Part shown: positions 26,401 to 35,759 of the stretch, one piece after another
Layout of the letters: every line of letters starts with the position of its first letter
Numbering within the stretch: the stretch's first letter is position 1
Source: Leuctra nigra
Taxonomy: Eukaryota; Arthropoda; Insecta; Plecoptera; Leuctridae
Length of the DNA: 64,000 bases
Assembly (NCBI GenBank): GCA_934045905.1
Contig: OW203761.1
Span: 36,444,964-36,508,963, forward strand
Direction of reading: 5' to 3'
Made by a program: the position numbers and the translations under genes
Notes under the pieces: model-generated
What the model was told of the DNA's origin: nothing
Database searches by the model: none
Seen by the model: only the letters and a program-made list of their open reading frames with translations

Positions 26401-27531
26401 ATGGACAGGCATTTCAGCTGTCCGTTTGAAATTAATCAGTCGGTTAGTGTCCTCAATTTAGTTAGTAACCATGGTGATAACAACATTTCCATAGGATTAA
26501 AACTTAACTGACATTTGAAATTAGGCTTTTAATCCGGACAAATTGATAAAGGGTTTGAATTTGATGGTATATCTACTCTGTCGCCCGAGAATAGTGTCTG
26601 TATTTTCTGTGAATAGTCTCCAGTAAGATGTAAATCAACATTCCTCCCAGACTGAAAAGGGTAATTTGTAAATGACATGGTTGCGGCACGATGCAGTAAT
26701 AGCGATGAAAGTCATACACGTTATTGCGGTGGCTCCATCTGTTGACAACTTTTTAAACTTCGTGTCACGGGTGCGATCCTTCTCTGTTAATTCATTATTT
26801 AAGCGCTAGTAAAAATACAGCGCTTCAGTATTCATATGCACCAACATTTCATGTTTCTTTATCTTACCACCTGTGATACCAGTGCTAATTTTTCTTTCCA
26901 ACCAGGAATATGGAATAGTTTGTCAGGTGGTGAACTAGCAAATGACACTTCTGACATTTTCATAGCTTTATATTACAATATTGTCTCAGCTTGGTCTAAA
27001 CTATTTTAACTTTTTAACCTGAACTATTCACCGTATTCTAAGGACTATTTATTCCGATTTTGTGTACGTAAACGGAAAACACCTTAAACTTCAAGCCGCA
27101 TTGAGAATTTTTGAGAACGCCAATTTAAAATACTTTCCAAAAGAAAACTTCAAAGTTGAGCAGAAATAAAATTGACTTCCCACAAAACTCTTTGCAAACA
27201 AAATTCTTGATTTCGTATTAACCCAAATGCGACAGATTTTGGTGTAATTAGAAGACCCAGAGGTAATTATTTTAAAATTGCATAATTCTTCATCATTTCA
27301 CTGCAACGTTAGGTCCGAAATGTTGTGTTTATGTTTCGACTTACGAGAGCAATATCTGGGCTCGTCGGATTTGTCGCCGCAATCGTCTTCTCCGTCGCAG
27401 AACCTGTCGAGGGCGACGCACTGGCCCGTGTCGCAGAAGAATTCCGACACTCGGCAGCTAGGTGGCGAGGCGAGTCCTGCGACGGCCAATAGCAACGCTC
27501 CACCCAGAATACCGAGCGGTAGCAGACCCAT
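1024..27531 (-). CDS. LDLa/CUB-domain receptor-like protein, N-terminal part, five coding exons (partial)
   Basis: The coding parts join(27531-27345, 11369-11233, 6777-6577, 3364-3021, 1243-1024) on the minus strand give 363 residues in one frame, with a GT-AG border at every junction. Residues 1-21 are a signal peptide with a leucine-rich core. Residues 26-61 are an LDL-receptor class A module with six cysteines (C26, C33, C38, C45, C51, C61) and the acidic calcium loop [13 protein letters not shown]. Residues 64 to about 190 form CUB domain 1 (C64/C92 and C127/C147). A linker with C217 and C224 follows, then CUB domain 2 from C229 ([11 protein letters not shown] at 233-243, DYLTVYDG at 300-307, C295/C319) to about 363. 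Five N-glycosylation sequons occur (NRT, NFT, NLT, NST, NVT). Such modules bind extracellular ligands; the reading frame is open at the left edge, so a membrane segment may follow outside. The insect CUB-and-LDLa protein Culd is one possible relative, but I cannot establish orthology, so no symbol is given. Confidence 0.9.
2018..2264 (+). repeat. Cluster of a 17-bp motif with unlike spacers
   Basis: CACGGCACCTCCACCAA occurs exactly at 2018-2034, 2124-2140 and 2179-2195, and with one change (CTAA end) at 2248-2264. A weaker copy (TTCCTCCACCA) lies near 2077-2087. Start-to-start distances are close to 50-70 bases. The bases between copies do not resemble each other, so this is not an ordinary tandem repeat. 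It lies in the intron between the two CUB-2 exons. Function unknown. Confidence 0.75.
2397..2462. repeat. (CAT)n microsatellite
   Basis: About 20 uninterrupted trinucleotide units. The poly-isoleucine and poly-aspartate ORFs across it are artefacts of the repeat. Confidence 0.97.
2568..2696. mobile_element. Short Tc1/mariner-like MITE
   Basis: The left end reads CAAGCGTGGAAATAAGTTG and the right end, reverse-complemented, CAGTGGTGGAAATAAGATG; both continue to a GTAC at similar distance. The right terminus resembles the CAGTGGTGG ends of many Tc1-like elements, and TA precedes the left end. The 129-bp body has no coding capacity. Confidence 0.5.
2762..2998 (+). mobile_element. Penelope-like element 3' fragment, copy 1
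   Basis: This segment is clearly homologous to 10570-10915. Shared blocks include GGTGGTGCGAGATTT, AAGTTCACCGATTG, TTTTGTTTTGGTGTT, TCGTCAGTCTCGA and AATATCGCGGTC, ending near TATGGCTTTTAATT. Assignment to Penelope-like elements rests on copy 2, which carries GIY-YIG-like peptide upstream. The terminal GAGGAAG…CCGAACGT…CGGC pattern also suits the 3' ends of such elements. Confidence 0.6.
3021..3364 (-). CDS. Coding exon: end of CUB 1, linker, start of CUB 2
   Basis: The acceptor is TTTCCTTCCAG (just above 3364) and the donor is CAG|GTGAGT. The 344 bases give 114 codons plus two bases. The peptide has the last strand of CUB 1 ([12 protein letters not shown]), a linker with a NST sequon and paired cysteines (YCDRVLDKC), then the classic CUB opening [20 protein letters not shown] content is clearly higher than in the flanking introns. 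A plus-strand ORF of 109 codons over the same DNA is its antisense shadow. Confidence 0.92.
4465..4500. repeat. (ATCT)n microsatellite
   Basis: Two runs of ATCT separated by a single CG interruption. Confidence 0.9.
4695..4708 (+). mobile_element. tRNA-Leu type primer-binding site (LTR retroelement remnant)
   Basis: TGGTGGCAGCGGTG is complementary to the 3' end of a common tRNA-Leu (…CACCGCTGCCA plus CCA). It follows an AT-rich stretch with AATAAA (4686-4691), as at the end of an LTR. No reading frame for gag or pol and no matching second LTR are visible, so this is at most a remnant. Confidence 0.5.
6577..6777 (-). CDS. Coding exon: second half of CUB domain 1
   Basis: An acceptor (…GTTTCAG) precedes 6777 and a GAG|GTAAAT donor follows 6577. 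The 201 bases are exactly 67 codons, phase 0 at both ends. The peptide carries the second CUB cysteine pair (EGCPDG and QWCGSAWG) and NLTLQLFRL. It continues the frame of the 11.3-kb exon without a gap, which is the strongest support for the model. Confidence 0.9.
7635..7758 (-). mobile_element. LTR/primer-binding-site repeat, copy A
   Basis: About 120 bases are shared with 8486-8613, in the same orientation: GAGAGGCAT, then AAGCTTGAAATTCT or close variants, the tRNA-Lys complement CGTTGGGCGCCACTTTCGAGG at 7687-7707, and a downstream CCA(T/C)TGGA(C/T)GATGT. Read on the minus strand, the primer-binding site (7698-7687) would follow an LTR lying to the right. The 104-codon plus-strand ORF ending at 7686 is antisense to this and not supported. 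Confidence 0.5.
8486..8613 (-). mobile_element. LTR/primer-binding-site repeat, copy B
   Basis: Second copy of the 7635-7758 segment, with the identical tRNA-Lys complement (minus strand 8541-8530). It differs by an extra (AC)n run at about 8572-8587. The two copies are about 845 bases apart, which is odd because a primer-binding site should occur once per element; a tandem duplication or two nested insertions would explain it. Confidence 0.5.
8702..8992 (+). pseudogene. Possible transposase tail remnant (weak)
   Basis: An ORF of 96 codons ends with [20 protein letters not shown] followed by [11 protein letters not shown]. This recalls the pattern 'FLWGYLK…V…TVEALxxAI' near the C-terminus of mariner-like and related insect transposases. 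There is no catalytic DDE context and other frames are stopped, so it would be a broken copy. The similarity is from memory of the family pattern only. Confidence 0.22.
10350..10915 (+). pseudogene. Penelope-like retroelement remnant with GIY-YIG-like segment, copy 2
   Basis: From 10370 the plus strand reads [19 protein letters not shown], very like the GIY-YIG endonuclease segment of Penelope-like elements (…VGETGRxLxxRxKEH…). A frameshift near 10440 leads into a frame with [14 protein letters not shown], comparable to the following part of that domain. The non-coding tail from 10570 matches 2762-2998. No reverse transcriptase motifs are visible upstream, so the copy is truncated and dead. 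A 91-bp MITE interrupts the tail at 10689-10779. Confidence 0.65.
10689..10779. mobile_element. 91-bp MITE nested in the Penelope-like tail
   Basis: The left end ACAGGCAAAGATGAACC (10689-10705) is the exact reverse complement of the right end (10763-10779). The copy at 2.8 kb lacks this segment, which confirms an insertion. Inside the right end, GGTTCATCTTTGCCT is duplicated in tandem (10748-10762 and 10763-10777). Confidence 0.75.
11233..11369 (-). CDS. Coding exon: first half of CUB domain 1
   Basis: A TTTCTGTTACAG acceptor sits at 11370-11381 and a CAG|GTTAGT donor at the left end. The 137 bases are two bases that complete the split proline codon plus 45 codons, leaving phase 0. The peptide starts [20 protein letters not shown] and contains FLCHLNFT, the first CUB cysteine pair and two glycosylation sequons. 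It is separated from the start-codon exon by an intron of about 16 kb. Confidence 0.9.
13250..13360. repeat. Dispersed repeat, copy 1 (partner at 56.0 kb)
   Basis: TTGATTGAGTGGATC at the start and TTTTGCACGTAT…GTGCTCGCTTA at the end match 56013-56105 in the same order and orientation. No terminal repeats or coding frame are visible; the family is unknown. Confidence 0.5.
14095..14111. repeat. Poly-G run (17 bases)
   Basis: Homopolymer within a GA-rich stretch. Confidence 0.95.
15529..15538. promoter_or_regulatory. NRF1/EWG-type palindrome
   Basis: GCGCATGCGC is the consensus site of NRF1, whose insect homologue is Ewg. It lies in a CpG-containing block (about 15.4-15.7 kb) of the large intron and is followed by GAGGGTCCCGGG. 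Such sites are common in promoters, so this is a candidate internal promoter or enhancer; no transcript evidence is available. Confidence 0.4.
20318..20340. repeat. Poly-C run (23 bases)
   Basis: Pure homopolymer in AT-rich intron; its length may be inaccurate in an assembly. Confidence 0.95.
21880..22150. mobile_element. Short diverged copy of the foldback element
   Basis: The left half (AACACTGGAAAGTAGCGATA and TCAAAAAAGGGCCAAG, around 21940-21977) matches the arm of the 43.8-kb foldback element. The right half (ACTTGACTTACTACTTTTTG and ATTGCTGAATTTTTTG, 22095-22144) matches the same arm inverted. There is almost no spacer between the halves. Ends are eroded and the borders are approximate. 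Confidence 0.6.
24770..24977. mobile_element. 208-bp palindromic MITE with TA target site
   Basis: CACTCCTGGACAC at the left end is the exact inverse of GTGTCCAGGAGTG at the right end, both flanked by TA (24768-24769 and 24978-24979). The imperfect inverted repeats extend about 60 bases (TGGTCCGC, GTCAAT, CTAGTATTTA). TA flanks and lack of coding capacity suit a Tc1/mariner-type MITE. Confidence 0.85.
26186..26268. other. 83-nt imperfect hairpin
   Basis: GTGGAGGAGCCGAGT (26186-26200) pairs with ACTCAGCTCCTCCAT (26254-26268) with one mismatch. GCACC (26208-26212) pairs with GGTGC (26247-26251). An apical stem (26212-26224 with 26225-26237) pairs with two wobble pairs if read as plus-strand RNA. 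It could be a pre-miRNA-like hairpin or a tiny palindromic MITE. The outer arm also resembles the CACGGCACCTCCACCAA motif. Confidence 0.5.
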
Positions 27532-27542
27532 AGTGCGTCAGT
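27345..27542 (-). CDS. Start-codon exon: signal peptide and LDLa module
   Basis: The ATG is at 27531-27529 and 62 codons plus one base follow, ending at a GTAAGT donor (27344 downward). The protein begins [20 protein letters not shown], a good signal peptide, followed by a complete LDLa module. The 11 bases before the ATG (27542-27532) are 5' untranslated and are preceded by a pyrimidine-rich tract and CAG (27545-27543), a convincing 3' splice site. This exon is therefore internal, and at least one non-coding 5' exon lies further right. An overlapping minus-strand frame with a longer ORF is a shadow: it lacks the cysteine pattern. Confidence 0.9.
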
Positions 27543-30500
27543 CTGAAACAAACAAGAATACCACACATTAGAACTTAATGTATGGGGAGATAAAACTGTC
27601 TAGTATATGATGGTAGGTCCACTTAAAATTGAGAGGATGTCAACAACTACAACAACAGCAAAATGGTAATTTCATTCAATAGAACTAAATAAAAGCTTAA
27701 TTTTAATTTTATTTAGTAGTGCTGTATTATATTATATGAACGTTACTGGAACATCAACAAACTTGGTTTTGGCGCCTAGTATTCTCCCTGCTTAATTCGA
27801 AGTTTTTGTAAGTTGATTGTTGATTGTCGACCAAGAATTGAGTTGCAATGAAAAGAAAGAGACCATTCCGCCATCCTCTGCTCGAAACGATGAAATGTAT
27901 TAAAGATACTTCCTATTCTAGAAATGTTACTTTAACATGTAAATTAGTCATCAAAACTCCTTGATAATGGAAGGATATAATAATTTAACTATTTATCACG
28001 ATTCTTAGAGGTTTGATTTGTGCTACACATGCAAATACAGTTTTTAAAGAAGATAATTATTCGAATAACTTACAATTTGACCTTGATTCAGTTGTTTCTG
28101 AGCTATAAAGATAAACGTAACGCAAAAAATCTTAAATCTCAGTAGAAGTTCATCTTGATCAGTAAATGGCTTGAATTTATAAAGAAGGGAACAAAATAAA
28201 TAAACAGAGACGGAGCGAAAAGTTCTGTTCAGAATAGCAAACGTAGCGAACCTTCTACTACGTCAGCCTGTTCACCAAATCAAAACATCAGAAAGTTAGC
28301 CGCTAGGAATATCAGAATAATTGGAGTGAGGTAACTTTATATCCCCGCGGAAGTTTTATTCGACCGCATTACTGTACTTTATAGTTTTGCAACCGATGTG
28401 GTTGCCTGGCGATCGCTCCATGTGAAAACGTAAAATCCTCTTATTGCACTGGAAGTTTGAATTTCATGAAATGATAATTTACTTTTAGAGCGCGTATAGT
28501 CCGGGGTGAAGCAATGTGATACAGTTAACAGATTTCGTGTTAGCTATGAGTCATGTTTGCGTGCTATGTTTCATTTGTAATATTCATCAGATCTAATTGG
28601 AAACGCTGTCGACGAAAATATTTTTAGATTCTTTATGGTCATAAAGTTATAAAAGAGACTAAAATAACTTGTTTCCACCCAAACAAAAGCTACCATAAAT
28701 GAAAAGGTAATATTGAAGTATATAGCAAAACGAACAAAGCTTGGACTTTGCATGGTCTGGTGAGGGATTAGAAAAACATTGAAAATAATAGTTTATGTAA
28801 TTTGATTTTCATGAGGACAATTCCACAAATTCGTGTGGAAAAACAAAATGAATACACGAAGTTCTTCTATTATTATTCTGACGTTATGAAAAATAACTAG
28901 ATTTGCAAACTGTCAGACTGTTGTTATTAGGACATAATAGTCACGTCTTTTTGAAAAATCCACACACATATATCGATTGCAGGAAGACATTATTAACAAA
29001 CCACACATTGATTTTTAACACTCACTCTGCTGAAATTGAATGTCTCTTCACACCCCCTCACAATATTGCATAATCAGACATCTTCAAATGCCAATATTAT
29101 GAAGCACAATCCCCAACGCTGCAATCGTTCATGAGCCTGGACGGAAAAATTTCCGTTTCATCTCAGAATTTCACATTAGATACTTTCAATGATGAAATAT
29201 AAAACTAGAATGCTTTTAAAAAAAGGATTACCATGAAGTAGAGCGTAGGTTAGATGTGTATAAAGTGTGTATCAAATAAATCTTTTCGCAACAGCGCACT
29301 AGAAGTATCTTCCATCCAAGTTTTATTCGAAACGCTCCAGGGGTACATTTGGATTAAGCGTATACAAGAGAGGTAAAAGAAAGACATATTCTATTCACGT
29401 ACAACATAATAACAATATGTAAATACATCGGATACCGAATTCCAATTGACGTGATCATTTCTGAATAGAGCGCAATGCCGAAGGGCATTGTTAAGGGAAG
29501 AGTAGAGATGGCAGGAACTTCAGAGAGGGAAAAAAGTAACTTATTTTGCAAATGACAAAAATTTACATGATTGTTTATGGCGCTCGATAAAGTAATGGAC
29601 ATACGAGAGCACGTAGAAAATGCCATGGTTTATATTCTATACTGTATCATCATCATGGTGCTGTACTTTTAGCGAGAGGCGTGTGCGAAAAAGGGGAAAA
29701 CAATAAACTCGAGTTTACCTATACAGCTACATTATGGTTTTGCATACATAAAAAGCAACTCTAGTGGAAAATGTTTCTTACATTAAACAAACTCATCCCT
29801 AACGGCTAATTCTTAATTTTGGCACACAGTGTTAAAGGATTTTTCGTCCTTTATATTCTCTCTCCTTCTCTCTCTTTTGAAGCATAGCTGGAGGTATGTT
29901 AGCCAAATCCTTCATGAGAAATTGCAAAGTAAATTGCAGTAACAAACAGTTTTTAATGCGACTCCCCTGGATCCTTTAATCCATGCACCGCACAGCCTTA
30001 GAGCCATCTCGCGCTCGCAGCGTACAAATTGTTATTTCTACGTCTCTTGTTCTTGAGCGTATGTTTACATGGGCCGGGACGTTTATTTGACAATAGGCAA
30101 TGCTAAGAGACAGAGAGTAAACAATACTGCGAACAATGTAGCATCTTTAGACGCTCGAGATGTGGCGAAATCATGAATCCCTCGTCGCATGTGTGCGTGT
30201 GCGATAGAGATTTAGACACGTTGACGAGACAAGGAGAAAATCCAGCGCCAACGCGCGGCAGAGGATGCCGGCTAAAAGCACACCTTCTGGTCGTGATTCG
30301 ATCCTTAAAGAGAGGATTCGACTTACAAACAATGTGTTAGAAAATAGCATGGCCTTTGGTAGAACTATTGTCCGAACATTTAAGTTTATATACGTTTTCA
30401 TGTAGAGAATGAAATTCACAGAATGAATAACATGGAATAAAATATATTTGTTAGAAATATTCTAGTAAGACATGCCAAAACAATACACCATATATACTTC

Positions 30501-30657
30501 GTTGAAATCTGTGAAACATTTACGCGAATAATAATAATAACAATAACTGGGTCCTTATTCTATAAAGAAAACGAACCATTTGGTTTGAAATCATTTCAGA
30601 TACATGTTATCTTTATAACCGTGAACTGATTTCGGTTTAGTTGGAGAATATGTGGCC

Positions 30658-30780
30658 TGGAGCCCTATTCTATAACTTTAAAGTTCATAATTCTACTGGT
30701 ATCCGATTTACGGCTATATGGATTGCATGAAATCGAATTCCTACAGAATCCGGAATTTTAAAGTTATGGAATGTCCCTTA
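30658..30780. mobile_element. 123-bp MITE, same family as 55.4 kb
   Basis: The left end CCCTATTCTATAACTTTAAA is matched by the inverse of TTTAAAGTTATGGAATGTCC at the right end. The interior GCATGAAATCGAATTCC is shared with the copy at 55345-55484. No coding capacity. Confidence 0.6.
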
Positions 30781-33100
30781 TTTATAATCACTCATGTGTT
30801 CAAGTTTTACTATACCATGTGAGTCAAGGCTATTCCACTATCCTTCATCATCCACCATATTGGGTTCTTTTATTACTCACATTGATCTTTATAGAGCAGA
30901 CTTGTGCTCCATAAAATACTGTTTTTAATCTAAACTTAGTTTTATAATTTGTTGACTCAGCTACTTTGTCTTTATATAGATTGCCCCTAAATTATTCTTT
31001 ATTATCAAGATAATAATGAAAAACAATAAAGTAAACAAGAATGTAAGTAAACGTGGAGGAAAACAACATAAAGCAAAGTTAATTTTCGCGATTCTACCAT
31101 AATTAGTATTTAGAAATTCAGCTCAAAATCCCATTAACAAGCATTAATTTCGTGTACCATTTAGCTTTGTCATGGCAAGAGGTATCGCGGACTAAGCGCT
31201 AGGTTAATAACGCAAAGGCAACTCGCTGTGGCTACAATTAATGTCTATTCTGCAGAATCAGAGAGACTAGAAGTCCCAACAGTCGCTCTTCCAAGCGTTA
31301 GCTGAACTAAATGACCTTAAGGAGAACATATAACGAGCGAAGCTCACCCAAGAGCTCACCTGCTCATCAAACACCCTGGATAATAACAGCTCTTTACAGA
31401 CAACAAACGATTAAAGCGTATATATTTCGCCTGTACGTTTTTTTATATTCGCCTTAGGAGATTGTAAAAAAACAAGGCAATTAAAGGCACAAAAGTAGAG
31501 TCTTTAACAAGCTATAAAATATAAAAAGGAAGATTCTTGTAATTTTCATGAAAACAGATGAACGCAGTTTTCAAGATTAGTCCGGCCTTCATTATTCAGC
31601 GTCTTTAATGGAAGATGACACTCAAGAAACTTGGAGAAATCTCCTTTCCTTTCTCTTGTTTTTATTCTGTTGTAAGGAAAAACGTTCATTAAAATTTGAA
31701 TCCGTACTCTTGTGAAAAACAGTGAGCACTCTCCAGCATTGTTAAGTGTAGTACTGCGAGCGCGTAATAATGTTCCGAACAAGCTGGCCGTTCCCGACGC
31801 TTCGCAACGCACTGGAATATATAGCTCGATAGACTAAGTGACGGCTCGTTTCCAAGCTCCCGTTATTAATTGTTAATCCGTTAAATGAACATTAAGAGCA
31901 GACGACGCAATTTGTTGGGCTGAATGACTTTGAGGCATCATTAACGCAGAGACAAGACTCTGAATGTAATACTAACTGTGCCAAGAGATGAGGCGTATAG
32001 TCTACAGAATCAGACTTCATTTGTTGGGATATGTGAGCTTTAATAACTTTGAGATGTCAACAGGACACTTAGAACAAAACGGCTCGGATAATCAGGTTTA
32101 TAACACTTAAAAGTGCATAATTTTTCATTTTAAAATATATATCCCAAGAAATTGGGTATACAAAAAATGTTCTATCATAAAGTTCTGTGAATAAAAGCAG
32201 TCGAATACGCGCAAAGATTCTTCAATGTTTAGGATATATACACGGTTTTACAATGTTAACTTGTCTAGAATTGATGTTTGTATGGTTGTTAAATGATAGC
32301 TTACGTAGAGAAATGCACTGAGATTATAGCGACACATTAATTGGAGACGCTCGCTCCACTCGCTTAATTATTGTTTTTTAATAGGTATTGAGTTTTGACC
32401 AGCTTGAAATAACGTACAATATTGGTTTTATTAAATTGTCAAATTTACAAATCAAACGGTCTTTTCTGTGTTTCTTCATATACATTAATTTTCTAGGCAT
32501 TATTATAAACTTGCCTTTATCCCTAAATTTTGAGCAACGAGTATAATATCAAAATTCCATTTGAATTGTATTTTATCTGATGCTTTTAAAAATCAACTAC
32601 GATTCTTATAGTTGTCCTCTTGAGCAGTCAAGTCGATTCAAGGAGTCAAATAGGAGAGGTAAATTGGTAGCAGGTAGTACCTACTTGTAAAACATGCTCT
32701 CAAAGGTGAGCGTAAGAGAGGAGCTTACATCTTTTCAAACTCACGTCTCTTCAGAACAAATCCTTCCTTTGATCGGGATTTTATCTTGAACGACATTAGG
32801 TAAGCGCACTGTAAATATTTGTATGCACTCTATTTTACTTGATGTAATGCCTTTCTCAGCAGGGAATAATAGTTTATTCTAACAAGATTTGAAAACGAAT
32901 GGAACTAAATTGAATTTTTTAAATAACATTATAAAAAGTTTTAAATTATATTATTTTAGTATGCTTGGAATAAATTGAAATGGATCTTCCCAGACATGAT
33001 GTAAGTTCCATAAGATAAATACTCTCTTTATCATTTCAAAGAACATTAAATTACTTTTAACAAAACGCTCGCAATTGAGAGAGAGAATATTAATGTTTAT

Positions 33101-33114
33101 GGCACCTCTACCAA
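33101..33114 (+). repeat. Variant of the GGCACCTCCACCAA motif
   Basis: GGCACCTCTACCAA has one change from the core of the 2.0-kb cluster motif. It is isolated in AT-rich DNA. Confidence 0.5.
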
Positions 33115-34009
33115 CAATAAATGTCATAATCTCAATTATACGAGTACTGTAAAGTGGGGTGCTATTAAAAACTCTTAACAGATTGTTTTTATTTCTTAAA
33201 AGTTAAGAACTCTCCCTTTTACAAGTGAATCGCATTTATTGAAAGTGAAATAAACTCCCCTAATGCAATACGATGCAATGCTATGAGGGAGGAAAGTTGA
33301 AGAGCTTTGTGGATGTTATGAAAGATGCTAAGAGGATGAGTTTTGCTCACGAGATGAACAAGCATCGTTTCCCTTTCTTGTTACGACAACCGTTTTCAAA
33401 ACTTAAGGGATCAAACTTCAGACATATAAGCAGCTAAAAGACCGACGGAAACTTCTTCCCCTAACATGAAGATTCAAACAGAATACAAGTGTCGAGTAGG
33501 TGATGTCAATGGCGCATTATCTGTAGGGGAGGCCAGGGAAATGAACTATGTAAACCACATGAGCACGTATTAGGTCCGATGATAAATCATTCGCTATGTG
33601 GATATGACAAAACTTCGTATTTAATAAAATTCCTGCATTGCAGCTGCGGTATGTTTTTGGCACTGCCTATGTTAAAAACTCTGATATTCATTGAACATAC
33701 AGTATTGATCTTTACGAGTTTGCTGACTGTGCATATTTGATTAGAATGTCAAATTCTATGACTCCTGCAAAATCACTGCATTAGGCTGGTTTAACGCCTG
33801 CTGCGCACTAACAAAGCTAGGTCGAATATTTAGAACGCAAATATCCAACCCTTCCGAAGTTACGTTCGACATACAAAAATAATTGCATTATGAAATCCAA
33901 TCGTATTCTAGAGACAACGGTTTTTTCGCGAATTTATAATTTCCTTGCTTGGTGCAAACGTTATTCTCGTCGATAACAAATATGTGCGTATAGATTTCCC
34001 TACAGACGA

Positions 34010-34290
34010 GATGGAACAAACTTCGCCGATGTTTATTCCGACATTCCACGGCGCATGCGCGCACGTCGAATAGTATTTCATGATTAGATCCGCAGCGTGG
34101 TGTGCAGAGGGGCCGTGGAAAACAAGCCTCGCGCAGAGAGACCGAGTGCGTACTGTTTTAATTGCATGCCGGTTTATGCGGTGCGAGTGGCGATTTTCCG
34201 ACCACGCGCGGTGTTTCTAATGACAAAATATAACCGCTCTGGGCGTACATTTCATGCACACTCCGAGCGCATCAGAAGCTGAACACACCA
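34010..34290. promoter_or_regulatory. CpG-rich block with NRF1/EWG palindrome
   Basis: GCGCATGCGC (34051-34060) runs straight into GCACGTCG, and the following 230 bases are rich in CpG in an otherwise AT-rich region. The block lies about 6.5 kb upstream of the start-codon exon, so it is a candidate promoter or first-exon region for the CUB gene. No TATA box or initiator can be assigned; the 61-codon ORF inside is not supported. Confidence 0.3.
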
Positions 34291-35082
34291 AATTGAACGG
34301 TACCCGGATCAAGTCCCTCTAGCATAAAAGAGGGAAAAATAAAAACACAAATATCACGATTTTATGATGATAAAATGTTTTTACATGAAGCTACACGAAC
34401 TTTTGTGAAGCAGTAAAATGTAAAAAATGTAAATTAAAGTCACAATCAAGCACTGTTTTGTATTTATTACAGCTGCAGTGTAATACGATTAATAGTTGTC
34501 GAGATTTAGGATGGTGCATTAATCAGGGATAACCAATCACTGTGTACACTGAATTATTCAGCTTATTTTCTGACAAGAATTGGATTTTGCTGATCAATCT
34601 TCGCGAACTGAGAATGCTGAATGTTGATAGATATTGATTGGCTATCGGATCAAGTTCACACCTGCTCGGATTTCCACAATTAGTTTGTGTGAGTGGTTCG
34701 GCCTCACCAATCACAAGAGTCAATAATAATGTACAACAGAGACGGTGTCGCATTATATGGCAGTAATAAAATACAAAAGCTTTCACGGAAAATTATGAAC
34801 ACTCTCATTTATAACTCTATCCACAAAAGAAAATTTGTAAGCTTTTTATAACAAAAGCTTTTTTCATGAGCTCCACAGATCCGTGAGTGCGTGACTAGAA
34901 ATATATCCCCCTGGTTCGATTGGAAACTTCAATCGATGTGTTTTTACACTCAGCCACGACTTTGTTATATTCTATTCGATAAAAAAAACTGCAAACTTTG
35001 TTCGTGCGAACTGATTGGAAGAGGCGACAAGCGCCAGTCAAGATACCTGCACTCTGATTGGTTGAGACAGCGCCCAAACGAT

Positions 35083-35515
35083 CCACATACTACTTTGAGC
35101 GCTCTAGCAACTCACACATTACTTCAAGCGTCGGAGCAACCCACACACTACGTCGAGCTCCCAAGCGACCCACACACTACTTAAAATGTCCAAGCGACCC
35201 ACACACTACTTAAAAAGTCCAAGCGACCCACACACTACTTTAAATGTCCAAGAGACCCACGCAGTACTTAAAATGCCAAAAGGACGGACACACTACTTAA
35301 AATGCCGAAGCGACCCACATACTACTTAAAATGCCCGACCGACTAACTTACTACTTCGAGCGCCAGAGCAAAACACTCACAAACTCCAGTGCCGGAGCAA
35401 CACACATTCTACTTCGAGCGCCTAAGTGGCCCACACACTACTTCCAGCGCTAGAGCGAAACAATCGCTAATTCCCGTGCCGGAGCAACACACATGTTACT
35501 TCGAGCACGGACTCG
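35083..35515. repeat. 29-bp minisatellite, degenerate at both ends
   Basis: The core units AAGCGACCCACACACTACTT plus about nine bases start at 35163, 35192 and 35221, exactly 29 bases apart. Diverged units (ACTACTTCGAGCGCC…, GTGCCGGAGCAACACACAT) extend the array on both sides, including a higher-order repeat near 35380-35510. ORFs across it (34891-35184 and 35389-35754) owe their openness to the repeat and are not genes. Confidence 0.9.
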
Positions 35516-35759
35516 TGTGCATGTATTCACGACTGATTGAGCTCAATCCATCCTGGCCTCCATTAATCTACCAGCTTCACGTCACCCCCAAACAACTTCA
35601 TTCAACTAACCAATGTATATTAGTCAAAGAAAGTCTGCCACATTTTACATCGGATTATGCAGAGGGGAGAGTTGACTTTGGAATGATCTGTCTCATCAAT
35701 ATTATATCAGCTCTATCAGTGACCAGCAGGCTGTGTGTATTTAGCACAAAATGACAAGA

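Larger units (their letters stand above)
11370..27344. other. 16-kb intron between LDLa and CUB exons
   Basis: No exon that joins the gene in phase is needed or seen: the split codon at 27345/11369 closes perfectly. The left third (about 11.6-18.2 kb) is GC-richer with many CpGs, for example 12.3-12.5, 15.4-15.7, 16.4-16.5 and 17.5-17.9 kb. The right part (19.4-27.2 kb) is AT-rich with a few MITEs. ORFs in it are short and without recognisable domains. Confidence 0.75.
27543..35080. other. Upstream region or first intron, no coding sequence seen
   Basis: AT-rich DNA between the start-codon exon and the 35-kb minisatellite. Any 5' untranslated exon of the CUB gene must lie here or further right. 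I see no reading frame with a recognisable domain. The only GC-rich patch is 34.0-34.3 kb. Confidence 0.7.

Noticed and set aside
34891..35184. Repetitive peptide ORF in the minisatellite
   Set aside because: The frame stays open only because the 29-bp repeat lacks stops in it; units are not frame-preserving (29 is not a multiple of 3).
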